Positions 35,373 to 47,453 of a DNA stretch of 64,000 nt are shown here, one piece after another. Each line of letters starts with the position of its first letter. Positions within the stretch are counted from its first letter, which is position 1. This stretch comes from Drechslerella dactyloides. Lineage: Eukaryota; Ascomycota; Orbiliomycetes; Orbiliales; Orbiliaceae. Below the pieces are notes generated by a model, which saw nothing but the letters and a program-made list of their open reading frames with translations, was not told the DNA's origin and ran no database searches. The translations under genes were made by a program, and so were the position numbers. The stretch covers positions 1,364,001 through 1,428,000 of the forward strand of contig JAGTWJ010000017.1 of NCBI GenBank assembly GCA_020064725.1. Direction: 5' to 3'.

Positions 35373-38300
35373 GATGGCAGCAAAACTCGAGTATCACCGT
35401 GGCGGCAAACAGTGGTGATTCTGGAGATGCATGAGTAGGGGAAGGGGAGAAAACGTATGTCGGTAGGGCGTGGAGCAGGGACACTATAAAACGACTTGCA
35501 TGTAGCCAAGCAGCGAGCGCTAACTGTCCGGCAATTTGCAGAGCAGTCCTCTGCAGCAAATCCCAGGCTGGTCGTGCAAGCGGAACCGAAGCTAATATAG
35601 GCAGAAAACGACCTGCCATGGCCGCAGGAAAGTAAATTGGCTATAGCGCAGCGGCCCATACGGCCTGCCAGGACAATCGAGTCAAGGCGCAGTCCGGTGG
35701 CCGGCCACGACGACGGGATGCCGGATGGACAAACGCGAGGGCACACCAATGCAACAGCTCACATTTTCAGTCATGGGCCCTCTTAAAGGGACATACCATC
35801 AACTCGACCTGACTGGTAGCCTGGGATTGCAATATAATGTCGAGGGCAACGTTCCTGGGACATCCGGTACCCGATAGCCAGAGCTGCAGAGCCTCTTGGC
35901 GGTAGAAGGGCTGTCCAACGGCTCCCTTCGCTTGCAGGAGGCCAAAGTCGACGACGCTGGAATAAACGGCCTGGGTGCAGATATGAGCAGGGTTGGCAGC
36001 CTTGTAGCCGGCAGAATTGGGAAGTTTTGTCCCAAGTGGAACACTCTGGGAGCTTAATGGTGGCTTGCTATAGCTTGTCGAGTCAGCGCGAGGGAACTCG
36101 AGTATCGAAATTTAAATAGTCCTCCATTCACACGGAATGCATATGCTCCGGGTGTGGATTGATTGCAAGGCGGCGACCTGGAATCCCTGTGCGACCACCC
36201 GAACGGCGCGTCAGCCGATCGACTCGCGCGTCGGATATCGACAGGACCCGATTGTGTGATGAAATGGCGGTGCATGGTGGTCTATGTGGAGGCCATCCTG
36301 GCCACTGTCCATGCAGCCCAGAGACGGTCCACCAGCAAGTACGACACAGTCGCCTCGCTTAGACGTTCCCGATCCAATGCAGTTTAGTGGGAGCGCGAGA
36401 GCAACCCTGAGCTATAATTAAGCTTGGAGGAGCGTTGGCTTCGGGTCAGAGTCCCCGAGACTTTCTGGCTATGCTTCGGATTCCGCGGAAACCCTAGAAG
36501 CGAAGCAAGGTTAGGGATATACTCAATATCGTCCATCTGGGACCAATCGATGCATTTTACTGTCGAGAGCTGAGTCACGGGTTTGGTGTTCCTGCAGCGA
36601 AGGCAGCAGCTGCTTAGCTTCGTACCTTCAGAATCCCCACTGAAAGATTGAAGAGTCCTGGGTTGAAGCCCTCGACCCGAGGACGTATGCATGCATGTCT
36701 AGCCCAATGCAACGATCAGATCATGGACGCCGAGTGGGTCGTCGGTGGCGGGATGGCTGGCAGTATGATGCCATTCTGGAAGCTCTCATTCGGAATTTGA
36801 TGCAATGCTCACGCCTCCATCCCAAGTTCGATGAGGTGTATCGCTCGACATTCAGAGTGGCCAGATAGCTGTTTTCCTGGTGAGAGCTCCCTTTGGCGGC
36901 TTCCGTGTAGAGTTAAATGGTGGCTTGGATAGCTCGATGGTAAACTGGCTTGTGTCTAGCCCTGCAGATATTAATATATCGCGCAACTAGGGTGTCGTTA
37001 GTTCATCGGTTCAAACTGAACGATCGGGATCGTGCAATCGGCTGGATCCTGGGTATCCCGGGACACAGCTCTCGGTTCGACGCACAGTGCGTGGATATGG
37101 TAGGGGGTCGGGCGGTCGAGTCTCCAATCGCAATTCTGCGTCCAGTCTGCAGTTTGAGGTCACTAAGCACGTAACTGTATGAGCAATCGCATATACGTAA
37201 GCTCGGCTAAGCGATGCGTGCTGTAATCTCGTGCTGCATCGAGTGGACATGCTGTTTACGTTGACACTGGGTTCTTCGAAGGGGAGCTTAAGGGATCTTA
37301 CGTGGATGGGCCCGGGGCGACCTGTCTCCCGGATTGGACTGTGTGCATGCTGCAGCCGTATGCATATGCGAATACGTAGGCTGGACCCGGTGCCGCCTCG
37401 AAGCTAGGCGTTATTGAACCCGGTTTCAACAATTGCAAGGTGAGAGGGGCAAGACTTCTTCCTGGAGTCCAGGGTGGCAAAAGGGTGACGGCCGACGATT
37501 CAATATAACCGCCAGGTCGGTTCGACTCAGCCCCTCCGTGGGATCTCACTTCATTCGTCGACCTCTGTGTCCCAAGACAATCGGTCTCCCGAAGTATCGT
37601 CACAAAATTCTGGAAGGGATGAAACTGGAATGATGGTAGCAGGGATGTTGGGTGGGTTCGGCGCGGTGCCGGGATTATGTGGCGCTCCATTTTAAATTTT
37701 AGGGAATAGACGTAGTAGTAGTATTGTATGCTCTACATGCTCACAGGTTTACATTCATGTCTGCCTCCGGCAGGCCTGCTTCGTAGGCCCAAAAGGACGG
37801 CTGTCTGGTTTACGAGACAATTCATGTCTAATATCGGCTGCCGCATGTGTCCCCGGCCTTCCGTCGTTACATCGGCGCCACGAATATTGCGCCCAGGCAT
37901 CAAGGGTCCAATAGATGGCATGCCTCTGCCATACCCATGACCTTCGAAGACCCAATAATGATCGAAGTCTTCTTAATACAGCCCAGCCGCAGCCTGATAA
38001 GGCATCACCCACATATATATACACCCTCCCTATCAGCAAACTGGGATCTAACAGTACCAGGCCTGCAAGCAATCAGCGCTACCCTGTCAACTATGTCGCC
38101 GATTCCTCGGCGTTCGGTTCTCGCATAGTATTAGGAAAGACGGGAACTTGCGTTCCCCATGGCTTCCAGGTGGCTTGGACGCGGTATAAACATGAGCCAA
38201 TCGATATGCTATAAACTTGCACAAACTGACGGCAGCGATATGACGGCTGGTCTGGTCCCAGTCCTCATTTCCTGTATTAAATATTGGGCGGGTCGACCTC

Positions 38301-38466
38301 ACTACTAATTGAATATCATTGGTGTTGCAAAGGCGTGTGGTGAAGGCGTAATTGAAAAAGCAGGTCATAAGATACCTAGGTACGGTACAGACTCTAGACA
38401 AGAAACGACCCAAATACCCCTTGCCGAGAATCAAATACATCCATAGAGGCAGGCAGGCGTATACTC
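35373..38466. other. Intergenic 3.1 kb
   Basis: It contains the promoter of the Zn2Cys6 gene at the left and the 3' flank of the urate gene at the right. Many short frames overlap and none is convincing. Near 36930-37015 there are weak matches to Pol III A- and B-box sequences, but no tRNA fold can be drawn. Confidence 0.5.
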
Positions 38467-38907
38467 CTAACTCCCACGGTACGTGCTATAGCTCCACGGC
38501 GCCAGCAGCACGGGCACATGATAGTGCTGCCTCCCGTCCTTCGCCATATCCACCACAAACGTCACCTCAACGTAAGGAAAGAAGGTGTTCCCCTTAAAGT
38601 ACTCCCAGGTCTCAAAGCGGAGTTTCCACACCTGTCCGTTCTCGATGGCGAACTCGGACGACCAAGCGCCTATTCGGCCGTCGGCGTTCGTTGTCGCCGA
38701 TGCGACGGTCTGCGGCTCCGGCGCCGGGGAGCTTGCAAGTGCGGCGACGGAAGGTGAGAGGAGGGACAGAGTTACGGGGACGGCGGCGGCGGGCGCGCCG
38801 GAGGACGTGTCGAGGACGTGGCAGGTGATTGGTGGCATTTTGGGCTTCGAGGTGGTGATGTGGGAGGTGATGGAGTGCAGGCGGGAGGTGGCCGCCGTTG
38901 AGCTCAT
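38467..38907 (-). CDS. 5-hydroxyisourate hydrolase (transthyretin-like)
   Basis: This enzyme hydrolyses 5-hydroxyisourate, the product of urate oxidase, to OHCU in purine breakdown to allantoin. It is a single exon of 146 residues. The diagnostic features are present: N-terminal HVLDTSSGAPA (His 30), the middle GRIGAW, FFPYVEVTFVV, and the C-terminal HYHVPVLLAPWSYSTYRGS ending in the family tetrapeptide YRGS. Upstream of the core are 23 extra residues containing RLHSITSHI (9-17), which fits a type 2 peroxisomal signal (R-L-x5-H-I), as in the zebrafish enzyme (RLQHIRGHI). Urate oxidase is peroxisomal, so co-location makes sense. A second Met at 24 (MPPITCHVLD) could give a cytosolic form. The start is the first ATG behind a TATA-like GATATAAA at 39021-39028. 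Confidence 0.95.
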   Translation of the reverse strand: MSSTAATSRLHSITSHITTSKPKMPPITCHVLDTSSGAPAAAVPVTLSLLSPSVAALASSPAPEPQTVASATTNADGRIGAWSSEFAIENGQVWKLRFETWEYFKGNTFFPYVEVTFVVDMAKDGRQHYHVPVLLAPWSYSTYRGS

Positions 38908-39020
38908 GTAAGGTGTCGATGGGCGTGCTGAGGGAGGTATAATTCGTAGAAATGCTCTAGTCGGGTGTAATGATGTCAATTGGCTGCTTCGCTGAGTCGA
39001 CGCGACGAGTCGCCCTGGTT

Positions 39021-39028
39021 TTTATATC
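39021..39028 (-). promoter_or_regulatory. TATA-like box of the hydroxyisourate hydrolase gene
   Basis: GATATAAA on the minus strand, about 115 bases before the ATG at 38907. Confidence 0.45.
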
Positions 39029-40868
39029 AAGAATCATGCGTGGTTGACAGCGTCGGAAGTCGCCGACAGCACAAAATAAAGCCGTAGTGTTGCAAATCTG
39101 CGTACAACACACGGCCTTCTGGATGGTTCGCGTGTCGCCACCGGCTCATATTTCTACGAAAAGTCGAAGAACTCGCGATGGATCAAAGTGGGGCTGTTGA
39201 CGAACGTTACACTAGACGCTTCATGGATAAGTAGGTAGTCGGTATAGTGGATGATACTTGGGTGCGGCCGACTCATGGATAAGAAGATCGAATTTCAACG
39301 TCGGTCGCAGTGCAGTGCTGTCATGTGTAACGTGAGAACACAAGGACTTCATGCGAGAGTACTGGAGTGTGCTACTACACGTGGATTATGAGAAAGAAAA
39401 TACAACATCGAACCTAGGGATGGGTCGAGCGGACGCATTGACAATTGTTGCAACTTAAGCTAATATTCGGGTACGTATTTGAACGTCCACACGGGTACGA
39501 TACCATTGCGGATAAATAGCATGTTTCTTTTCCGCCACCCTTGGCCTTGAGCTTCGCTTGCCGTAAACCTTTTCCGAAGTCGCTGGAATCCTGCCTCTTG
39601 GGTAATACCCCAGTAACCCCTCTTTTACTAATCTTTGTAATATCTCTATAGTGGGTCGCCATCGTTTGTATCCCGTAGCAAAGGGCAGCTATGGTCAGCC
39701 AGCTGCGGGATCAGGGTTTAGCTTAGGAAGCTCTAGGATTGCGGTGGTCCCCACATTCCCACGAGACTAACCCTTCACCCTCACTACATAGCTACACTAT
39801 CTTCATGCGTATATAGCCGCGGATGCGTGTGTTTTGTTTCCAAAATCATTGGATCCCATGGAGAAGCCTTGTCCTGCATTCTCGCGTGCCTAATCGGGGT
39901 GTTTAAGCTCTTCAACACCATCCGAATATGTCGCATCTGCGGGTTGGCGGCTTAGCCGCGGGACAGCCGTCTCGGTTATGGCCGTCAGCGTACCTCTTTC
40001 TGGGCTTGCTGAAATGTGAAATTTTGGATCTGCCGAGGGGATCGAGGTTGGTAAGGGCTTGATTTCCAAGATCAGACGGATCACAGGTTTGATGGGAGGA
40101 CTATGGAATGTCGACGTACCACGTCAGCTCGGGCTAATTGGTGTCCGGCACTGCACCGCTTAGATATACAGGCTCAAGACTTCAATTCGTATAACATACG
40201 TCATATATTGTAATCAGTTACAGTTAAACGTTTACGATTGCAATATGCGGGCGTAGACAAGTGCGTACTTTGGCTTTGCAACTTTTTGCAGAGCAATCAT
40301 GCGTTTGTCCTCTCTGGAGACTCGATGCCGATCTGTCAGATTGGCCACGATGAATTAATATTACTGAAGATGGGGTAGCTATTGAATCAAACCGCGATTG
40401 TGCATGCCCTGCAATGCAATGCGGTGTAATTCCGCCTTGATGCACTGTCCTGAGCTCGATGCTGCCGCAAAGCTCAGAGCGCCTGCGAGAGCCTGCCATT
40501 ACTAATCGCCCGCGACTGGCCAACCCGAGCAGCAGGACCCATGAAGGAACAGCGGACACCAGCGGAGCAGCGGGAGCACATGCGTCCGGGCTGTAAGCAG
40601 GCAGGTGGGCTGGCTAAGTAATCCGCTGCTGACATAATGGGATACTTTCGGCCGGTATTCTTTGCGTGTGCCCGATCTCCTGGTTTCGAATTTTCTGCAG
40701 TGGGTTCGATTACTAATGCCCGCCAGGGGCAGCGGCAAAGTTGCAACGCGGCCGGCTCGGCAAAACGGCGCACGATCTCTCTCCGTGCCCGAGTCAACTT
40801 GAGCTCGCGCAATTCGGCCTGCGGATGATTTCAATCCATTGATCGAGTAATCGAACTCGAGAACGGAG

Positions 40869-40877
40869 TATATATAG
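40869..40877 (+). promoter_or_regulatory. TATA box of the aldo-keto reductase gene
   Basis: tatatatag, 162 bases before the ATG at 41039. The leader in between is CT-rich and ends in acaaacATG, a good initiation context. Confidence 0.55.
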
Positions 40878-41038
40878 AGCCAGTCCTTTCGTCTCCGGCT
40901 TCAATTCCAGTTTCCAAACAGCATCGACATTGATAGCTTCGTCCTCACCTGAAAAGCGCATTACATCTCCCAGCTTCGACTTCTTTTCGCCAAAGTCCAT
41001 TACTCAGCAACACTTCTGCAACGCAAAAACCAACAAAC

Positions 41039-42079
41039 ATGTCTGCCCCTAAAATCGTCTACGGCACCGCGGGCTTTGCTCCGGATGCTGAAACCGGAGA
41101 AGTCACCAGTGTCGTCGAGACCCTCAACCTACTATGGGATCTCGGTGTCAAGAATCTGGATACCGCCCAGCTCTATGGCCCTAGTGAAGCCACCATTGGG
41201 AAGGCGCATAACCCGCGGAGATTCACGATTGATACCAAGCATGCGGCTGGCTTCAAACCCGCCACGGCCACAACTGAGGGCATCGTCGAGCACGGCACAT
41301 GGGCCTCGGAAACACTAGGACCCGTAGGTTACCTCTACCCTATATATACTATTTTGTAGTCTGGCTTGTGCTAACTGACGAACTTTCTGCAGATTGATAT
41401 CTACTACCTCCACGCGCCAGAGGAAAACATCCCCTGGGAGACTCAGCTGGAAGGTCTCCAGAAGCTCCACGATGCCGGCGTCTTCAAGCGTCTCGGCCTG
41501 TCAAACTTCACCCCGGAGCAGATCCAGAAGATCTACGACGTAGCCGAAGCCAAGGGCCTCATCAAGCCTTCCGTCTTCCAGGGCAACTACAACGCCTTTG
41601 CCCGCAGCCAGGAAAATAATACCTTCCCCCTCCTCCGCAAGCTCGGAATGTCCTTCTACGCCTACTCCCCGGTCGCCGGCGGCCTGCTCGCAAAGACGAA
41701 AGAGCAGCTCCTGAGTGCCGGCGGCCGCTGGCAAGCCGGCACGCTCCTCGGCGACATGTACCGTGGAATGTACGGCAAGGACGAGCTTCTGGACGCTCTA
41801 GCCGACTGGGAGACGGCAGCCAAGAAGGAGGGTGTCTCCCTCGCTGAGCTAGGATACCGGTGGATCCAGTACCACAGTGCCCTGGACGGTGCGAAGGGTG
41901 ATGCCGTCATCTTTGGCGCCTTCAGCCCGGAGAAGATCAGGGAGACCGTCAGCTGGCTAAACAAGGGACCCCTGAGCGACCAGGCGGTCAAGGAGATCGA
42001 TGCGATCTGGGAGAAGATTAAGGATGTCGCGCCAGTCGACAACTACAACAGCTACTCGAAGCATAAGTCTGCCGCCTAG
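41039..42079 (+). CDS. Aldo-keto reductase, AKR7 (aflatoxin-aldehyde reductase) type
   Basis: A soluble NADPH-dependent reductase of aldehydes and ketones. Two exons, 41039-41323 and 41393-42079 (69-base intron, phase 0), give 323 residues. The catalytic tetrad is complete: Asp 41 and Tyr 46 in LDTAQLYG, Lys 67 in DTKHAAG, His 102 in YYLHAPE. Later motifs typical of the AKR7 group are RLGLSNF, QGNYNAFAR, FYAYSPVAGGLL and the cofactor-side VIFGAFSPEKI. Loops after the lysine are a little shorter than in animal AKR7. Substrate is unknown; detoxification of reactive aldehydes or a biosynthetic reduction are both possible. There are no biosynthetic neighbours to decide. Confidence 0.94.
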
Positions 42080-43951
42080 AGAAAGGGATAAAACGCCATA
42101 ATATAATGTATGTAATGTAATGTATTTGCTGGAATGGGAACAAGTTTGCATCTGTGGAAGAGCAATATTTGGAGAGAGGGAGCTCGGGTGTTTTGGAAGC
42201 TGTATTGATACATGTGGAGAATACAATGATTGAATGTATTTGATTGCTTATTGCGATTATTACTTAATAAGTTGCATGAATGCGAGTTTCGTTGCCTATA
42301 AGCTAGGGTTACAAGGCTGCAGGCCGCTGGAAGCGAGATGTCGTCTATCTCGAGATCATTGCGTGGACAATTCGATTGAAGCCTCGAGCTCGTCGTTCAG
42401 CCTCGCCTGTACCACAATGAAGTCGCCGTATCTCGTTTTTGGAAATTTACTTGTGCACGTGGGTATCCCGTTTGCCGTGCAAGCGAAGATATCATTATTA
42501 GGGAAGATTCTATCGTCAAATCATAGGCGTTTCGTTGTGATTGTGCGAATCCCATTCGAAATAACCTTCAGCTATAACGCTAGCGTGTTTATGCGAGTTG
42601 CAACGTTGAACCCCATGCGTGTCAACCGAGATCTTGTCCCGCCAGAGACAAGATGCAATCCCGGATTTCATGCTAGCTTAAATTCTTATCTAAAACACCA
42701 CGATCGAAATTCGATACTCGATCGTGAACTGGCGGATGCATTTGTTTCCTAAATTTGTCGAGCCTATGGAAATTCACAATGTGCGTACCCCACAGCGCTG
42801 CATTCCAAGGCTCGGTAGGAGACCATTGCCGAATTCAGCCTTTTAACGCGACCGCACCAAAGAGCCAAGCCCCAGCGCCGCGCAGCTACAGCGGAAGTTC
42901 GGACCAACCCCACATCGGAGATGTCCATGTGCTTGAATTAGACTTGTGCAAGGGACGGGTATACTATGCTTGGAATAGAACGGGTAATATAACGTTGGAG
43001 CTCGAGGCTCTTGCGCCAGGGGAACGATAGGGAGGATGGACGACATGAATGCATGGTTCGCAAAATGCTCCGAACTGGTACTAGCAACGCGACGTGCAGC
43101 CTGCAAGAGCCATGTCGCTTGTGTCGCTAGGTTTGAGGTAGCTATAGCTGGTAGCTTGTTAGCTTAGCTAGTAGTCTGCACGGTTAGCTGTAGTACCTGC
43201 CGACACAACGGCGCTATGATCGCATGACGCCGATGGTATTAGACCCTAGCTACGTTGCTTAATTTCCTATCGTTTCGTCCCATGATGAATATTGTCTTGC
43301 AGTGGGCGATGCTGATTAGTCTGCGTCGAACCCGGTACTAGCTTTGGAAGCTATGCCAGTGGGCCTGTGGCGGCGGCATTGCACACTGACCCATTTCTGC
43401 ACAGGTTCGCATGCATGCACTTCGTCCTGTAGTAATAGCGCTGCGTGGGGCCAAGGAATGATAGAAGTTCTGCCGCAGACGGGTATCAGAGACATGCACG
43501 CAATACGCGCATGGAAGCTCTAGCTCGCACCCGTAGGGCCAACACCATGTGCACCACAGCGTTGCATGGGCTTCCATGCAGACTTTTGGTAGGGTATCCA
43601 CTTCTCCGTGTTAATTTTGTAGTATGGGGCACCTGCTTGGATACAGCCTTGTGGGTATTGAACCGAGGACTATAAGGTGAAGCGGTATCGCCTGGACAAT
43701 CAGAAATTTGTAGAGGTTCTCGGAGAATATCAATTATATATATAAACCAAGATCCGATATCCTCGAGATCTATTCGATATATATCATTCTCCCAGTACCC
43801 CTGGAAAACTACCACGCGGACAACGCAGATAGTATTTCCCTATTCCTTTATTTCCTTAATACTCTCTTTCGGTGTATTCATCATTGAGCTTGAACACGAG
43901 TACAATATATATTCGACTATACATCAGATAATACGATACGACAGTCCTACA
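42080..43951. other. Intergenic with a Pol III-like fragment
   Basis: No gene is supported. A TAGC-rich run (gtagctatagctggtagctt and onward) lies at 43137-43190. A tRNA-like fragment on the minus strand lies at about 43650-43700. A TATA-like ttatatatataaacc at 43734-43748 may serve the membrane-protein gene. Confidence 0.5.
43650..43700 (-). other. tRNA-like fragment with B-box
   Basis: The minus strand reads CCTCGGTTCAATACC, close to the Pol III B-box and T-arm consensus GGTTCRANTCC. A stable T-stem does not form (two mismatches in five pairs) and no matching D-arm is seen. It may be a piece of a tRNA-derived SINE or a decayed tRNA gene. Confidence 0.25.
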
Positions 43952-44881
43952 ATGGAGGCACTGCTACCCTCACAGCTGCGGCATTTCCTCGCACAGGAGA
44001 CACCGACGTCTACACCTCTCGCCCATGCTACTCCCACCGTCTTCGCAACAATAGATCTTGCTCCGATCCTCCTGGTCTTCCTCTATGCCGCTATACTCCT
44101 CAGCTACGCCAGCCGGTCCTTCCGGAGCTACCGGAAGGGACATAAAGAGAGTATGTACCAAGTTACTCAATCATACTCTTAAACCGCCACAGCAGACAAG
44201 CTAACGGACACATCAGTCATAATCGTCCACTCCCTCTCCGGAATCTCGGAGCTGGCACAATTCTACTTCCCAACACAGCACTCCCTCGCCACTGTGCCCC
44301 TCTCCGCCGTCCTCCTCTGCGCAATCCAATCCGCTACAAACCTCATCCTCGTCCGGAAACTGCACCGCGGAAACCCCGCGCTGGTCCGCCCAGTCTACCA
44401 GGCCGGCGCGCTGTTCCGCATCGCCCTCATGCTCGCAGCGTACCAATGCAACTCTCGCGGACTGTATCACGATAGCGTTGTCGTCATCCACGCGTTCGCG
44501 TACACGCGGCTCATCTGCTACCTTCTCACGACGGCGAACGGCTTCTCGGAAAGCGAGGTGCCCGAGTACGATGTTGCGCGGAGGGGGCGTGCTGGTTCGC
44601 GCTCAGGCATCACCGTCGCGCAAACGTATACTGCCGCGGTGTACGGTGCCGCGCTGCTGGCGATGGGTCAGATGGAGCGGGTGAGGTGTGCGGGGGTGGT
44701 GTTTTTGGCGCTCGTCGGCGTCGTGGTGAGGGTTGAGGAGTGGGTTTCGGTACGTATGAATGAGGCTTCGCGCGGGAAGATGCGGAGGGGGGATGTGTGT
44801 GATTATGTTGCTCGCGGGCTGTATTGGGTTGGCATTTGCAGGTTGGACGTTCTGTGCGAGGCGGATAGAAAGTTTCCTTGA
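43952..44881 (+). CDS. Polytopic membrane protein, function unknown
   Basis: Two exons, 43952-44150 and 44217-44881 (66-base intron, phase 1), give 287 residues. About six or seven hydrophobic segments can be drawn: APILLVFLYAAILLSYA, IIIVHSLSGISELAQFY (weak), VPLSAVLLCAIQSATNLILV, GALFRIALMLAAY, VVVIHAFAYTRLICYLL, YTAAVYGAALLAMG and AGVVFLALVGVVV. Loops are basic (SRSFRSYRKGHKE, RRGRAGSR). The number and spacing recall N-terminal TMD0-type regions of ABC transporters or small membrane-bound cyclases, but no diagnostic residue identifies either. There is no ATPase domain downstream. GC content is higher than in the flanks, which supports coding. The location could be plasma membrane or ER. 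Confidence 0.75.
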
Positions 44882-45812
44882 GTAGTCATGGGGTTTATCA
44901 ACAGGACATAGTTGTTGCATTGAATGGCGTTCGAGATTCGGTATAGATATGCTGTAAGATTGGTGATGGGGAATCTGGACGAGAGCTGATGCTGGGTACG
45001 CTGGTCGTTCCAGCAGTTTTGCATAGTGTGGAGGGATATCGGTTTGCCGGGTTGAAGTCATGCATACACCTTGGCGTTTAGAATTTACGTCCACCTGTAC
45101 AAAGCTTTGGAGAAGACATATTGACTTGTGTATATCTAAATCAATGTAGTTCTATAGCTCGAACATAGAGAGAGAGTCGCATTTCTATTGACGGATACTT
45201 GGGTTATATGACTTTGGCAGCATAGCAGCGGTATTTAGTCTTGCGGCGGTCAAATCTATTCATTCAAGATCATTTTGGTCGAGAAAGGGTTAACGTTTCA
45301 TCGATGAAAATGATTTTGGCTCGGTCAACGAAAGTACATACTTGTGTCCGCAGAGCAATAGCCACCGTCGACGGCCACGGATACTTGTAAGTCGACGCGT
45401 CGGAAATAGTGAAAAGGACCTACCTGGGTGTTCCGGCGGCACAGGCTATTGATTGCATCCAGATTAGAAATCGATAAGATATAGGCAAAAGCTGTATTCG
45501 AAAAATTTATCTATAGAATAAAGAACGATTTGGATAAAGAAAGACGCATAGCTTCGTTGAAAAGATACCCTTTTACCCTATGTTTATCTCATTAAAAAAG
45601 ACAGAGAGAAAGAAAAAAAATACAAGGAGAGGAGGACAGGAGGTAAGTCGTAGAGTATTCATAGGATGCAAGCAAAGAAACGCCGGGAAATATTAATAGA
45701 GCGGAAAATTGGAGCAAAGTAAGAAGCTACAGGTCTGTATCCCAGCTTTCGATTATTCCACTGTAAAGACCACTTTGAGCGAAATATCAACAGACTGATG
45801 TCGTTCCCCCGA
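44882..45812. other. Convergent 3' spacer
   Basis: AT-rich 3' flanks of the membrane-protein gene (plus) and the 500-residue gene (minus). It holds an A-rich tract near 45590-45620. No gene is seen. Confidence 0.6.
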
Positions 45813-47403
45813 CTACTGCCTGCGTCTATTTTTCCACCCTGAATCGGCCGTAGCATACGAATCTGAATGGTATGGCGCTGCACCATTGCTGAACGTTGAC
45901 ATGAACGGCGCCGCCTCGCTATTGTAGAGCGGAAATGGCACGAGCTTATAGTTGTGTTCATCGCAGAAAGGTGACTTGGGCTTGATCTGCAGGCTATCGA
46001 TTTTCGGGAGCTCGCGCGAGGGGAGGGGAGTTCGGTAGTCAGATGGGGCGGTCTTTGGTTCATGCGGTGAGCTGCTGCCATCGTAGTGTATGTGGGTCCG
46101 AGCGTACTCTGGAGAGCTTCGCGGCTGACGGTCGTATCCGTCGGAAGGGGAGTTGGCATATCCGTTTCCATTCCCGTTGCGGTAACGCTCTGGGGTACTG
46201 AAACTTGAGTTTGAGCGGTTGCCAGCCGCAGGGCTTGGCCGGTAGTTACGGTGCTCGTGGTGCTCGCGTCTCTGGGGGGTGGACGGTCCGCTGCCTCCAC
46301 CTTGTTCTCGTGGCCTAGGACCTCCTCGGTGTCGTGGGGTCTGGTAGCGCCTTGAATGAAGTCGGCTTGAGTAGAGGCTTCGTGGCGCGCGCGAGCGCTG
46401 AGGGCTACCTCGAGGGCTGTCGATATCCATTTCCATAGAGTTCCTGTCGTCACGAGTGGAGTAAGTGGGTCGATAGTATCTGTCGATGAACCTCCCTCGA
46501 CGACCGCGACCTCTAGATCTGTTGCGGTCCCGATGGCCGGACCTACTACCTCTGTTTTCGGGGTACCCAGCAGATGACGAGGTGGAACCGGGGGTTCCCA
46601 GGCTGCTGGCGGCTCCGCTTCTGACGGGAGTGGATGGAGGCGCTTGGCGGATGTTAGAACGTGGCGGGCTGACATCCAGCATCTGAGTAGGCAAGGGGCG
46701 AGGTGGAGGAGGCGGTGGCGGCACAGCAGGAGTATTATCGACAGTCGAGCTATCGCTAGATGGTGCAGGCCAGCCGAGGTGCGCTTGCACCATCAGCGAA
46801 CCAAGGCTGCAAATTTGGGTAAAAAATTCGTACTGCTCTTGGACAGTGTTCGTGCATTCTCGCAGGATAATGAACTGGTTGACGACGTCCATCAGATTGA
46901 TGGGTTTCCTCGATATAATCCTTGGTGGCGTCTCCATCATGCCGTGCACCTGGACGTCTGAGCCGATGACCGTGTCGACGTAATGCCATCCTCCATCCTC
47001 TTGGGCTACTTTAAGCTATAGGCATTGACGATATTATAAAGTTAGCTGAGTACATAACAGGTCTAATGCTAGCGGCTTCGGAGATATCTGGGTATAAGCG
47101 TACCGTCCAGTGACTTGCTGGGTTGTCCTTCTGCAAGTTCTGGATGTAGACGACATTTTCCGACAGCATGTTGAGCAAGACCTTTTGAATCGAGATCAGA
47201 AGTTCGCAGCGTTTCTCTGTCCAATTCGTGAACGAGATTTTGATACAAGGGTCACCGCGGCTGTCAGTGTGGATGCCGAGAACAATTGGATCTGGCTGCT
47301 CCATCTGAGGGTATCGACAGACGGCGGTGTCGTCTGTCTCGTAGGAGCCTGCGTAGAGTCTCTTGTAGCATAGTTGCCTGATAGATCCGGTGATTGACGA
47401 CAT
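45813..47403 (-). CDS. Conserved-looking protein with Arg/Ser/Gly-rich tail
   Basis: Two exons, 47104-47403 and 45813-47015 (88-base intron, phase 0), give 500 residues. The first about 190 residues look folded, with motifs such as FTNWTEKRCELLISIQKV, SHWT joined to LKVAQEDGGWHYVDTV, and INLMDVVNQFIILREC. A proline run (PPPPPPPRPLP) follows. The rest is disordered and rich in Arg, Ser, Gly and Tyr (HRDRNRSRGRGRRGRF), as in RNA-binding or condensate-forming proteins. I do not recognise the family. The basic tail suggests nucleic-acid binding and nuclear location, but this is inference. The start is the first true ATG (MSSITGSIRQ). A different minus-strand frame also stays open across 45659-46675; it has no start or domain and is treated as a shadow. 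Confidence 0.75.
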
Positions 47404-47453
47404 AGTGTGTATGTTGGAATAGACTGGAGACAAGGGCGACGAAAGATGAGAAT

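Larger units (their letters stand above)
38908..41038. other. Divergent spacer, urate gene / aldo-keto reductase
   Basis: 2.1 kb with promoter elements at both ends and no recognisable gene between them. Short frames on both strands overlap without domains. Confidence 0.6.

Noticed and set aside
36920..37020. tRNA gene suggested by A-box-like tagctcgatgg and B-box-like ggttcaaact
   Set aside because: No cloverleaf can be drawn: the T-loop is too long and there is no matching acceptor stem.
45659..46675. Minus-strand frame of 338 codons overlapping the 500-residue gene
   Set aside because: It is in a different frame and ends in random-looking sequence. The chosen frame splices to a coherent N-terminal exon.
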